Source of the DNA: Parapedobacter tibetensis
GTDB taxonomy: Bacteria > Bacteroidota > Bacteroidia > Sphingobacteriales > Sphingobacteriaceae
Length of the DNA: 64,000 nucleotides
Reading direction: 5' to 3'
NCBI RefSeq assembly: GCF_024704835.1
Contig: NZ_JAMXBE010000005.1
Location: 316,778 to 380,777 of the forward strand
Under the pieces are notes generated by a model. That model ran no database searches. It worked only from the letters and a program-made list of their open reading frames with translations, and had not been told where the DNA came from. Numbering within the stretch: the stretch's first letter is position 1; every line of letters starts with the position of its first letter. Both the position numbers and the translations under genes were made by a program. Positions 45,387 through 53,956 of the stretch are shown piece after piece.

Positions 45387-45776
45387 ATGAAGAAAAAAAT
45401 ACTTCTAGTAGAAGATGAACCAACGATACAAAAACTATTGCACTTCGTGCTTTCCAAAGAATTTGATTTGGAAATAGCCAGCAATGGATATGAAGCATTT
45501 CTTTGGTTGGAAAATCGACAGATTCCCGATCTGATCATCATGGACTGGATTATGCCCCAAATGGATGGGAAGTCTTTTCTCAAATGCATTAAAGTAAGTG
45601 GTTTATACAGCGAAATTCCCATTATCGTATTATCCGCGTCCGATGATGTTGCCGATGAATTGAGTAACCTGCCTTATTCGGTAAATCAATGCCTCAGCAA
45701 GCCTTTTGACCCCACCGTACTTAAACAAACAATAGCAAACATTTTTAAAGACAAAGTACATGGACTTATTAACTGA
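45387..45776 (+). CDS. Stand-alone response regulator receiver protein
   Basis: The ATG at 45387 gives a 129-residue protein that is only a CheY-like receiver: acidic pair in ILLVEDEPT, phospho-acceptor Asp in DLIIMDWIMPQMDG, Ser/Thr in IIVLSASDD and Lys in NQCLSKPFDP. There is no output domain. It overlaps by 17 bp the next gene, whose product has a receiver-like N-terminus and a sugar-transferase end. This suggests that phosphorylation of the receiver may control the first step of polysaccharide assembly. No histidine kinase is in the window. A longer frame from 45300 is rejected. Confidence 0.88.
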   Translation: MKKKILLVEDEPTIQKLLHFVLSKEFDLEIASNGYEAFLWLENRQIPDLIIMDWIMPQMDGKSFLKCIKVSGLYSEIPIIVLSASDDVADELSNLPYSVNQCLSKPFDPTVLKQTIANIFKDKVHGLIN

Positions 45777-46845
45777 ACTAAGACTGCAAAGCAAATTTCT
45801 GACAATTTCTATTGCATATCTTGGGACGAAATTTGTTGATGAACTTGATTACAACCTCAACGAAGATATTGATGTCAACAGATTTGATAGTTTAGAGAAC
45901 CTGAAAGATCATATTAACAGTCAATCCTTATTTTCTGTGCCAGATGTTTTTTTGCTCGAAATAGAGGACAATATTTCGGAGATTTTGTCATTTGTGTTGG
46001 ACCTAAGGGAAAACCCATTGACAAGGGGAATCAGTGTCATCCTGCTCGGATTTAAAAGCAATAAATCAATTGTGACCCAAACATTCAGTCCATATGTGAA
46101 TGATATTTATTTCTATCCCTTTAATGTACTGAATATCCAAGAGCGCCTTCAATTTATCTTTAAGTTTAAGATTATAGGGAATAAAACCTCATTATTGGAC
46201 AAACAAATGGCAAGGGAGGAGTATAAAATGCCCTTAGCCAAACGTTTTTTTGATATCATGGTGTCGGCTCTGGCCTTGTTATGCGCTTCACCACTTTTGG
46301 TGATTATCGCACTCTTGGTGAAACTGGATTCGAAGGGTCCGGTAATCTATAAAAGCGAAAGGGCCGGATGCGGCTATAAGATTTTTGACTTCTACAAATT
46401 CAGATCCATGAAGGTAAACGCCGACAAGGAATTGGATAAACTGTCGGCATTGAATCAATATGCAATCAATGGCGGCAATAGCGCTTTCATCAAAATCAAG
46501 GACGACCCCCGAGTTACCAAATTGGGTGCTTTTCTCAGGAAGACCAGTTTGGATGAGCTACCTCAGCTTTTCAATGTGCTCAAGGGAGACATGTCTTTGG
46601 TAGGTAATAGGCCTCTGCCATTGTACGAGGCCCAATTACTCACATCGGATGAATGGGCCATGCGGTTTCTAGGGCCGGCCGGCATCACCGGCCTTTGGCA
46701 GGTAAGCAAACGTGGTAAAAGCGAAATGTCCGATGAGGAACGTAGACAATTGGACAATTACTACTCCAAACATTTTTCGTTTTGGGTAGACGTGAAAATT
46801 CTGTTGAAAACGGTACCGGCGTTGCTGCAAAAGGAAGCGGTTTGA
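45760..46845 (+). CDS. Polyprenyl glycosylphosphotransferase with receiver-like N-terminus
   Basis: The 361-residue protein has an alpha/beta N-terminal part (1 to about 140) with receiver-like strand patterns (VPDVFLLEIEDN, GISVILLGFKS). It seems to lack a proper phospho-Asp and the conserved acidic pair. A membrane helix follows (FFDIMVSALALLCASPLLVIIALLVKL), then the bacterial sugar-transferase domain: PVIYKSERAGCGYKIFDFYKFRSM, LRKTSLDELPQLFNVLKGDMS, VGNRPLPLYE and GPAGITGLWQVSKRGKS. Such enzymes load the first sugar-1-phosphate on undecaprenyl phosphate. It begins the exopolysaccharide assembly genes and overlaps the response regulator gene. Confidence 0.9.
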   Translation: MDLLTELRLQSKFLTISIAYLGTKFVDELDYNLNEDIDVNRFDSLENLKDHINSQSLFSVPDVFLLEIEDNISEILSFVLDLRENPLTRGISVILLGFKSNKSIVTQTFSPYVNDIYFYPFNVLNIQERLQFIFKFKIIGNKTSLLDKQMAREEYKMPLAKRFFDIMVSALALLCASPLLVIIALLVKLDSKGPVIYKSERAGCGYKIFDFYKFRSMKVNADKELDKLSALNQYAINGGNSAFIKIKDDPRVTKLGAFLRKTSLDELPQLFNVLKGDMSLVGNRPLPLYEAQLLTSDEWAMRFLGPAGITGLWQVSKRGKSEMSDEERRQLDNYYSKHFSFWVDVKILLKTVPALLQKEAV

Positions 46846-46903
46846 AACAGGGCGATAGACGCCTTGGCATTTCATTAATGTAACTGAAAAATATAAGATT
46901 TTG

Positions 46904-47578
46904 ATGAGAAAGATTATTGCACTGCATATATTCTTGGCCGCATACTGTATGGCATCAGCCCAAGAATCATTAATTACATCAATTAATCAGGAACATTTAA
47001 ATCGAATGATTGAGCTGGCCAAAGAACATATGCCCCAGCGGGAAATCATGGCGTTAAATGAAGAGAAAGCCAAATCCGCTGCAAATGCCGAAGTGGTCAA
47101 TTACCTTGATTTATTGAATGTATCCTATTTCTACAGGCCCGACGAGAGGGCTGCGCTGGGCATGGAGAATCCATACGTCGTCAATGGTTTCCAGTTTGGT
47201 GTCAACCTTAATTTGGGGTCGTTCCTGCAGAAGCCATTCCAGGCCAAACAAGCCAAGGCCGATTATAAAATTGCCCAGTTGGAACGGTTGGCTTATGAAA
47301 GTGAACTCGAGAACGAAGTGAAGCGTCGATATTATGTATATGTCCAGGCATTCAACGAACTGCGCATCAGATCCCAAGCGCTGCAGGACAACAAGGCGCT
47401 TAGCGATGATTTACAATTTCGCTTTGAAAAGGGTGAAGCAACCCTCAATGAGTACGCTGAAGCCAAATCTGCTGTCTCGGAGGCAAGCTCAGCCAAGCTA
47501 GAAGTAGAAGTCAATTACCTTGTCGCCAAGGACGCCCTGGAACAGCTTATAGGTGTCAAGGTAGAAGACGTGAAGTAA
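46904..47578 (+). CDS. Short TolC-family-like outer-membrane protein
   Basis: The ATG at 46904 is chosen over the preceding TTG. The 224-residue product has a signal peptide (MRKIIALHIFLAAYCMASAQE) and long alpha-helical stretches (AKADYKIAQLERLAYESELENEVKRRYYVYVQAFNELRI and LQFRFEKGEATLNEYAEAKSAVSEASS), like one of the two repeats of TolC. It is about half the usual TolC length (over 400), so it could trimerise or hexamerise in a reduced form or act only as a periplasmic helical adaptor. Its place in the export cluster suggests a role in polysaccharide passage. Confidence 0.75.
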   Translation: MRKIIALHIFLAAYCMASAQESLITSINQEHLNRMIELAKEHMPQREIMALNEEKAKSAANAEVVNYLDLLNVSYFYRPDERAALGMENPYVVNGFQFGVNLNLGSFLQKPFQAKQAKADYKIAQLERLAYESELENEVKRRYYVYVQAFNELRIRSQALQDNKALSDDLQFRFEKGEATLNEYAEAKSAVSEASSAKLEVEVNYLVAKDALEQLIGVKVEDVK

Positions 47579-47603
47579 GAATGGATTTTTGCCAAACAAC
47601 AGC

Positions 47604-49742
47604 ATGATCAATATCCCAGATTTTTTGAAATATGTATGGCGGTACAAATGGTTGGTTGCCATCGTACCATGCATCTGTGGGGTTACTGCCTTTTTTATCG
47701 CCAAAAATTTGCCGAGGACCTACAAATCGAACGTACAGCTATCCACTGGCATCACAGACAGGTCGCAGGAGATTTTATCGGGTGATCAATTGGATTATTT
47801 CCGTGTAAGCCAGCAGTTTGGAAATATCATTGAAATGATGAACACCAAACGTGTATTGAATATGCTTTCCTTGCATTTGATATTGCATGATTTGGAAAAT
47901 CCATCATCAGCACTGGGTGCGCTGCCGGAAGATGTAGCCAAGCTCCCTGAAGGTGAAGTATCCGAAGTCGTTACGTTATTAAAGGAAAAGCAAGTTAACA
48001 ATGAATTTATAACACCAGCCGACAATGGAAAGTATGCATTGTTTGACTGGATTGAATACATGGGGTATGACGAAAAAACCATTGCGGATCAGCTTACTAT
48101 TTATCGGCATGGGGAGAGTGATTTTATCAATGTGGAATATACTTCTGAAAACCCCCAGTTATCTGCGTTTGTGGTTAACACATTCGCCAGGGAGTTTATC
48201 TACTATTACGGCCATGTGACTTCTACCAGCAAGCAAGCTACGCTGCTGCTGCTCGACTCGATACTTACGGCCAAAAAGGCGGTAATGGACGAGAAGAACA
48301 CGCAATTGAAAAGTTTTAAGGCCGGAAGTGGGGTGTTGAATCTTAGTGCTCAGTCGGATATGATTTATCAGCAAATTGCCGAACAGGAGGGCAGGAGGTC
48401 GCAGCTCATCGGCGAGATTCAATCCTTGCAGGGCGGCATCCGAAATATCAATGAGAAGCTGAACGATGAATCACTAAATGGTGGCAATAGCTCCATCAAA
48501 GAAAACAACGAAATCGTCCAAATAGGCCGGCAACTGGAGCAGGCAAATAAGCGCTATTTTGACAATAATTTTGATCCTGCCGACAAAAAAATCGTTGATT
48601 CATTGGAATTGCTTCGTACCACCAGGATCGCCTCTATGTCCAGGCAGTCGACAACGAGTCCATACGAAGTCAGACGTGGCCTGTTGAAGGAGAAATCTGA
48701 CCTCGAAATCGCTTTGGCTAGGGCCGAAAACTCGATTTCTTCCATCAATGCCGAATTGGGGAGCCTGCGGGCAAGATTTGGTGCGATGATGCCGGCTGAC
48801 GCAGGGGTCCAAAATCTGGAGCGGGAAGTGGATCTGGCGGTTACCGAATATACGGAAGCGATGAAACGATATAACCAAGCAACGCTGGAAAATTCGGCGT
48901 CGTTAAATCTACGGATCGTCGAATCTGGTTTCCCCGGCATGGCCGAACCTGCTAAGGTCATGCAACTTACTGTTATATCGGGGTTTGCAAGCCTGATGTT
49001 TGTCATCACGGTATTGCTGTTGCTGTTTTTGTTGGATAATGCTATTCGGACTTCAAATCAATTGGCAGCGGCAACAGGAAACACTGTAATCGGCGGAATT
49101 AATCTGATACAAGGAGGAGATAAGGATTTAAGGGTAATATGGGATGAAGAAAACCCTAGAAATGATTACGCCTTTTACCGTGACCTCCTGAGATCCCTGC
49201 GCTTCGAGATCAACAAGTCGTTAAACGGCAGCGCTAATAAGGTGCTTGGCATTACCAGTCTTTCGGAGGGCGAAGGGAAAACCTTCATAGCATCAAGTTT
49301 AGCCTATGCATTTGCATTGATAAATAAGAAAGTATTACTGATCGGGGATGATTATCCCAATCTTACCGAATTGATTTCCAATAAGCAACAAAATGGAAGC
49401 CAAGCATTTGAATCCTTTTTGGTAAAGAAGGAGATAAAAACGGAAGATATGATCACTGTCTTGAATAAAAATCCAAACAACAAGTCATTGCTGGAAATCA
49501 ACGGTTCGAACAACCTGATGGCGGCATTCGATGTCTTGAAAGGCGAGTTCGATATCATTATCATTGATTTGAACAGCCTCAAAAATATCAATCAGGTGAA
49601 GGAATGGCTTCTGTTCGCAGAAAAAAGCGTGGCGATTTTTGAAGCTGGAAATAAGATAAGTGCACATGATAGGGAATTTTTGAAACAAGTGAATGCTCAC
49701 GAAGGATTTTTGGGTTGGATAATCAATAAGGTTCACATATAG
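47604..49742 (+). CDS. Wzz/Wzc-like polysaccharide copolymerase with BY-kinase-like domain
   Basis: From the ATG at 47604 the product has 712 residues. It has an N-terminal Wzz domain with the first membrane helix (YKWLVAIVPCICGVTAFFIA), long periplasmic coiled-coil segments (about 200-440), a second helix (LTVISGFASLMFVITVLLLLFLL near 455-478) and a cytoplasmic P-loop domain. The Walker A region ITSLSEGEGKTFIASSLAYA is intact (near 554), but the Walker A' position reads LLIGDDYPNL, the Walker B is IIIIDLNSL, and there is no C-terminal tyrosine cluster. It therefore controls chain length but may not autophosphorylate in the usual way. Confidence 0.86.
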   Translation: MINIPDFLKYVWRYKWLVAIVPCICGVTAFFIAKNLPRTYKSNVQLSTGITDRSQEILSGDQLDYFRVSQQFGNIIEMMNTKRVLNMLSLHLILHDLENPSSALGALPEDVAKLPEGEVSEVVTLLKEKQVNNEFITPADNGKYALFDWIEYMGYDEKTIADQLTIYRHGESDFINVEYTSENPQLSAFVVNTFAREFIYYYGHVTSTSKQATLLLLDSILTAKKAVMDEKNTQLKSFKAGSGVLNLSAQSDMIYQQIAEQEGRRSQLIGEIQSLQGGIRNINEKLNDESLNGGNSSIKENNEIVQIGRQLEQANKRYFDNNFDPADKKIVDSLELLRTTRIASMSRQSTTSPYEVRRGLLKEKSDLEIALARAENSISSINAELGSLRARFGAMMPADAGVQNLEREVDLAVTEYTEAMKRYNQATLENSASLNLRIVESGFPGMAEPAKVMQLTVISGFASLMFVITVLLLLFLLDNAIRTSNQLAAATGNTVIGGINLIQGGDKDLRVIWDEENPRNDYAFYRDLLRSLRFEINKSLNGSANKVLGITSLSEGEGKTFIASSLAYAFALINKKVLLIGDDYPNLTELISNKQQNGSQAFESFLVKKEIKTEDMITVLNKNPNNKSLLEINGSNNLMAAFDVLKGEFDIIIIDLNSLKNINQVKEWLLFAEKSVAIFEAGNKISAHDREFLKQVNAHEGFLGWIINKVHI

Positions 49743-49744
49743 CG

Positions 49745-51163
49745 GTGGAAAGCATCAGGAACATAAAGAGAGATTCGGTTATTTGGCTTTCCCTTACCGG
49801 ATTGTTAGGAATAGCCATTGCTTTTCTCGTCGCCTTCAATGGTGCGCTACCCATTCTCGTCATCCTATCCTGTATTTTTGTTATGTATGCCATTGTTGTG
49901 TACCATAAGCCCATTATAGGGCTTTACACGCTTACAGGATACTGCTTCATGTTTGGATTGTTTGGGCGTGAGTTCTCCAGTATTCCGTTCGGGATCGGCA
50001 TCGAGTTTTTGGGCATTTTCACATTGAGCATCGTATTGGTTCAATATCAGCGATTTAATTGGAATAGGCTTAACTGTAGCCTTTTCTGGTTATACGTATG
50101 CTGGTTTATACTTAGTTTGCTTCAGTTATTCAATCCTTCAGGTCCGAGCTTTATGGGATGGTTGCAGGAGTTTAGGAGTGTGGCGTTGAATCCATTGATT
50201 ATTATTGTATTGTCGTTGTTGTTGTTTGAATCCAAAAAGGAGTTGCGCACGTTTGTCATACTGGTATTATTCTTTGGTTTCTTGGCTGTACTTAATGGGA
50301 TAAAACAGAAACACTTCGGTTTATTCCCCGGCGAACAACTTTTTGCCGAAACATCCCCCACGCACATGATTTGGGGGAGGTTACGCGTGTTTTCATTTTT
50401 CAGCGATGCCGGCCAATTCGGTGCTGCACAGGCCGTGTTGGCTGTGGCAGCGGTTGTATTGGCGCTTGGCCCCTTCAATTTCTTCAAGAAGCTGGTGTTC
50501 TTTATGCTTTGTGGATTGTTTTTGTATGGCATGTTGATTTCGGGAACTCGTGGAGCGCTGTTTGCACTTTTTATCGGTGGCTTTTTTGCGGTATTGCTGA
50601 GCAAAAACTACAAAATCTTGGTCAGCGGTATCTTGGCGGGTGCACTGTGTTTTGGAATGCTAAAGTATACAACCGTTGGCAATGGGAATTATGAAATCAT
50701 GAGAATCAGGTCAGCGTTGGATCCCAACGAGGCTTCCCTAAATGTTCGTTTGGAAAACCAAAAGATACTCCGTGCTTACTTAGCAGATAAACCTTTTGGA
50801 GAAGGATTAGGGGTTATCGGTTTCTGGGGCCATGAATACAACGCCGACAAGTTTTTGTCCACAATAGAACCGGACAGCTATTGGGTCAAAATATGGGCGA
50901 TGTATGGGATTACGGGATTTGTCTTTTGGTTTTGCATGATGATGTACCTGTTTGGGAAAGCAGGTGGAATGATCTTCAATATAAAAGAAACCGCACTCAA
51001 AGTAAAGCTTGTGTCCCTGTTGAGCATGGCCATGGGCCTGTTTGTATGTAGTTACGGCAATGAAGTGATGAATGCCATGCCCTCATCGCTCATATTTTTC
51101 ACGGCATTATCTTGGGGGTTCTTGATCCCACATATAACTGATAAAGAAAGTGTGCAGCCATGA
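49745..51163 (+). CDS. O-antigen polymerase/ligase-like membrane protein (Wzy type)
   Basis: The 472-residue protein starts at a GTG 2 bp after the upstream stop (no nearby ATG in frame). It has about twelve hydrophobic segments and a larger periplasmic loop with the WzyC features SGTRGALFALFIG and VRLENQKILRAYLADKPFGEGLGVIG. Wzy proteins polymerise lipid-linked repeat units in the periplasm; ligases of the same family attach them to lipid A. Within a cluster holding Wzc-like and Wzx-like genes, polymerase is the better call. The last codons overlap the esterase gene by 4 bp. Confidence 0.84.
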   Translation: MESIRNIKRDSVIWLSLTGLLGIAIAFLVAFNGALPILVILSCIFVMYAIVVYHKPIIGLYTLTGYCFMFGLFGREFSSIPFGIGIEFLGIFTLSIVLVQYQRFNWNRLNCSLFWLYVCWFILSLLQLFNPSGPSFMGWLQEFRSVALNPLIIIVLSLLLFESKKELRTFVILVLFFGFLAVLNGIKQKHFGLFPGEQLFAETSPTHMIWGRLRVFSFFSDAGQFGAAQAVLAVAAVVLALGPFNFFKKLVFFMLCGLFLYGMLISGTRGALFALFIGGFFAVLLSKNYKILVSGILAGALCFGMLKYTTVGNGNYEIMRIRSALDPNEASLNVRLENQKILRAYLADKPFGEGLGVIGFWGHEYNADKFLSTIEPDSYWVKIWAMYGITGFVFWFCMMMYLFGKAGGMIFNIKETALKVKLVSLLSMAMGLFVCSYGNEVMNAMPSSLIFFTALSWGFLIPHITDKESVQP

Positions 51164-51999
51164 AGAACCTGTGGTTAATGCAAATTGCTTTACTAATAGT
51201 GACTTTTGTGCTTGGCTCACTTGCACACCGGTATAGAAGTCACTTGGTCGATGGCCAGTTCCTGAGGGATCATTTTCATTTCCGGCAATCGCTCCAAACC
51301 GCAGACAGCATTATGCACGCAGAGCGGCTGATGGTCTTTTTGGCTCTTGGCCAATCCAATGCGGCCAACTATGGCTTAGGTGATTACAAGCCCAGAAACG
51401 AGGTGTACAACTATTACAAAGGTAAACTCTATAAAGCGGAGGAACCTTTGCTTGGCTCGGATGGGAAAGGCTCAAGTGTATGGACCAGGGTAGCTGATAT
51501 TGCCATAGACAGCGGATTGTACGATAGGGCCATTATTGTGCCCTGCGGTATTGGTCAGACATCGGTAAGCTGTTGGTCAGAAGGTAAATGTGGTGATAAA
51601 CTCAACGGAGTACTTGATGATTTGGTAGCGGACGGGATAAACCTGACACATATTTTCTGGTGTCAGGGAGAAACAGACAATGTGGATAACACCACTACCG
51701 AAAGGTATGAAAGCGAGCTGGGTAAAGTTGTCAATATATTCAGGGATAGAGGTATTGACGCACCTTTCTTTATCGCCTTGACGAGTTACTTCCCTTTCAA
51801 TAATGAAAACCCGAAAGGTATATCCCAATCCATCATCCAAGCGCAAATGGGTGTATTGGACAGTGCAAATAATATATTGCAGGGTCCAAATGTAGACGCA
51901 TTGAATTTGGCTTACTACCGGTATGATGCGGTGCATTTTAGCGAAAAGGGATTGGATGCTTTGGCTATGAAATGGTTTCAGAAAATAAAGCGTTTTTAA
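51160..51999 (+). CDS. SGNH-type carbohydrate esterase (sialate O-acetylesterase-like)
   Basis: The 279-residue protein has an N-terminal membrane or signal helix (LWLMQIALLIVTFVLGSLA). The SGNH motifs of the sialate-O-acetylesterase/CE6 group are present: LALGQSNAANYG (Ser nucleophile, about 61-72), IIVPCGIGQTSVSCW, IFWCQGETDN and the C-terminal DAVHFSEKG with Asp and His. It probably removes acyl groups, most likely acetate, from the polymer in the periplasm. An acetyltransferase is encoded two genes on, so the cluster appears both to add and remove acyl groups. It overlaps the wzy-like gene by 4 bp (ATGA). Confidence 0.85.
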   Translation: MKNLWLMQIALLIVTFVLGSLAHRYRSHLVDGQFLRDHFHFRQSLQTADSIMHAERLMVFLALGQSNAANYGLGDYKPRNEVYNYYKGKLYKAEEPLLGSDGKGSSVWTRVADIAIDSGLYDRAIIVPCGIGQTSVSCWSEGKCGDKLNGVLDDLVADGINLTHIFWCQGETDNVDNTTTERYESELGKVVNIFRDRGIDAPFFIALTSYFPFNNENPKGISQSIIQAQMGVLDSANNILQGPNVDALNLAYYRYDAVHFSEKGLDALAMKWFQKIKRF

Positions 52000-52014
52000 T
52001 AAATAGGAGTAGGT

Positions 52015-52128
52015 ATGCCATTTGAGATTTTTTTAGTGCCCGGAGTGGTCTGTTTCCTTTGGGGGTTTATTGCAGCCGCTCGGAAAATGGCTAAGGCGGA
52101 TAGCACCGACACTGGTTTTCAACGTTGA
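52015..52128 (+). CDS. 37-residue single-helix membrane peptide
   Basis: A short frame begins at ATG 52015 behind a good ribosome site (AGGAGT, 6 bp before) and ends with TGA at 52126-52128. That TGA overlaps the acetyltransferase ATG as TGATG. The product MPFEIFLVPGVVCFLWGFIA, ending AARKMAKADSTDTGFQR, is one hydrophobic helix with a basic cytoplasmic tail. Coupling to the next gene argues that it is translated. It may anchor or assist the acetyltransferase; no family is recognised. Confidence 0.55.
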   Translation: MPFEIFLVPGVVCFLWGFIAAARKMAKADSTDTGFQR

Positions 52129-52748
52129 TGGATATGGTATTCACGGAATATATCAAGCGCAATCCCGGGTTGAAAAGGTTGTTTTTATGGATGATGATTC
52201 CCGCCAACCAACAGCGTCCCAGGATATGGGTAAAATGGTTCATCAACCCTTTTGTGCACAAAAAAGGGAAAGGCGCGCTTATCCGGAGGCGAACCCGAAC
52301 GGATGTTTTTCCCTACAATGCGTTCAGCTTGGGAACTCATTCCGTTATCGAGGATTTTGCAACCATCAATAATGGGGTGGGCGATGTGTCTATAGGCGCA
52401 CGGACGATTGTTGGCATCGGCAATGTAATCATCGGACCTGTATCAATTGGCAACGATGTCATGTTGGCCCAGCATGTGGTGTTATCCGGCTTGAACCACG
52501 AATACGAACGCGTGGACGTGCCACCAAGCAAGCAAGCGGTTGAGCGACAAATGATCTCCATTGAGGATGAGGTATGGGTTGGCGCAAATAGTGTGGTGAC
52601 GGCGGGGGTGACAATAGGTAAACATGCCATTATAGGTGCAGGTAGCATTGTTACCCGTGATGTTCCTGCGTTCTCCGTTGCCGTTGGTAATCCTGCAAAA
52701 GTAATCAAGAAATACAATGAAGGAACCAAGCTATGGGAACGTGTCTAA
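52128..52748 (+). CDS. Left-handed beta-helix acyltransferase (hexapeptide repeat)
   Basis: From the ATG at 52128 the product has 206 residues. After about 60 residues it shows hexapeptide repeats (VSIGARTIVGIGNVIIGPVSIGNDVMLAQHVVL), the catalytic His of maltose/galactoside O-acetyltransferases in SGLNHEYE, and the closing EVWVGANSVVTAGVTIGKHAIIGAGSIVTRDVP, with VAVGNPAKVIKKY. It transfers an acetyl group from acetyl-CoA to a sugar of the repeat unit. It is coupled to the small peptide before it and overlaps the next glycosyltransferase by one base (TAATG). Confidence 0.88.
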   Translation: MDMVFTEYIKRNPGLKRLFLWMMIPANQQRPRIWVKWFINPFVHKKGKGALIRRRTRTDVFPYNAFSLGTHSVIEDFATINNGVGDVSIGARTIVGIGNVIIGPVSIGNDVMLAQHVVLSGLNHEYERVDVPPSKQAVERQMISIEDEVWVGANSVVTAGVTIGKHAIIGAGSIVTRDVPAFSVAVGNPAKVIKKYNEGTKLWERV

Positions 52749-53953
52749 TGAATGGAGATAAGGCTGAGCTGAGTGGATTTGATATCGTCATGGTGGGCCA
52801 ACAGGCTTGGGATACCGATATCGGCAGCAATTGCAAAAACATTGCCTTGGAATTATCCAAGACAAACCGGGTTTTGTATGTAAATTCTCCACTTGACCGG
52901 AGTACACGTTATCGCAAAAGAAACGACCCTGGGGTGGGCGAAAGGCTGGCGGTGATCAACGGTAGAAAAACGGGACTTGTAAAAATCCAGGAGAATCTGT
53001 GGACCCTTTATCCCAATTGCATGGTTGAATCCATCAATTGGCTAAACCACGCGTGGTTATTTAATTTTTTCAACAGGCGCAACAATACGAAGTTTGCACG
53101 GGCCATTAAAGCATGTGTGGCTACACTGGGGTTTAACGATTTCATCTTATTTAACGACAATGAAATTTTCAAGGCCTTTTATTTAAGTGAAATGTTGTCT
53201 CCAAAATTGAGCGTTTATTATTCTCGAGATTATATGCTCGCAGTGGATTATTGGAAAAAGCATGGGGAGGTATTGGAGCCGTTGTTGATTGCCGATAGCG
53301 ATTTATGCGTAGCAAATTCGGAATACTTATCAGATTACTGCGGCCGCTATAACCCCAATGCCTATTACGTAGGGCAGGGCTGCGACTTGGAGCTATTCAA
53401 CCCCGACCGGATTACCTCCGTTGCAGGTATGCTGCCCGCTGGTCGTGCGCTTATCGGCTATGTGGGGGCATTGCATGAATTGCGGCTGGATTTAGGGGTG
53501 CTGGAATACATCGCGCGAAGCCGGCCTGAATGGGTACTGGTATTGGTTGGTCCAGAAAGTGAGCTGTTTGAGAAAAGTCGATTGCATGATTTGCCTAACG
53601 TCATTTTTACCGGGAAGAAGCCCCCTGAGCAGTTGAGTGCCTATATACAGGCTTTTGATGTATGCATAAACCCACAGTTGGTAAATGAAGTGACCATAGG
53701 AAACTATCCCAGAAAGATTGATGAATATTTGGCAATGGGAAAACCTGTTGTGGCCACCAAAACCAGGGCAATGGAAATTTTCAGCGCACATATGTATTTG
53801 TGCACAAGTAAGGAAGACTATGTAAGCCAGATTGAAATGGCGCTTACGGACAATTCAGGCCAGAAAGAAAACATGCGAAAGGCATTTGCGGCCACCCATA
53901 CTTGGGAACACAGTGTCAATGCCATTAAAAAAGCGATAGCAAATCATATTTAG
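52748..53953 (+). CDS. Glycosyltransferase, GT-B fold (family 4-like)
   Basis: The ATG at 52748 sits in TAATG with the upstream stop; 401 residues follow. Two Rossmann-like halves are visible: FDIVMVGQQAWDTDIGSNCKN, and the donor half IGYVGALHELRLDLGVLEYIA, LVGPESELFEKSRLHDLPNV, IFTGKKPPEQLSAYI and CINPQLVNEVTIGNYPRKIDEYLAMGKPVVATK. The fold and the EYLAMGKPVVAT segment match GT4/TuaH-like enzymes, which use nucleotide sugars at the cytoplasmic face. The sugar added is unknown. Confidence 0.86.
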   Translation: MNGDKAELSGFDIVMVGQQAWDTDIGSNCKNIALELSKTNRVLYVNSPLDRSTRYRKRNDPGVGERLAVINGRKTGLVKIQENLWTLYPNCMVESINWLNHAWLFNFFNRRNNTKFARAIKACVATLGFNDFILFNDNEIFKAFYLSEMLSPKLSVYYSRDYMLAVDYWKKHGEVLEPLLIADSDLCVANSEYLSDYCGRYNPNAYYVGQGCDLELFNPDRITSVAGMLPAGRALIGYVGALHELRLDLGVLEYIARSRPEWVLVLVGPESELFEKSRLHDLPNVIFTGKKPPEQLSAYIQAFDVCINPQLVNEVTIGNYPRKIDEYLAMGKPVVATKTRAMEIFSAHMYLCTSKEDYVSQIEMALTDNSGQKENMRKAFAATHTWEHSVNAIKKAIANHI

Positions 53954-53956
53954 TAT

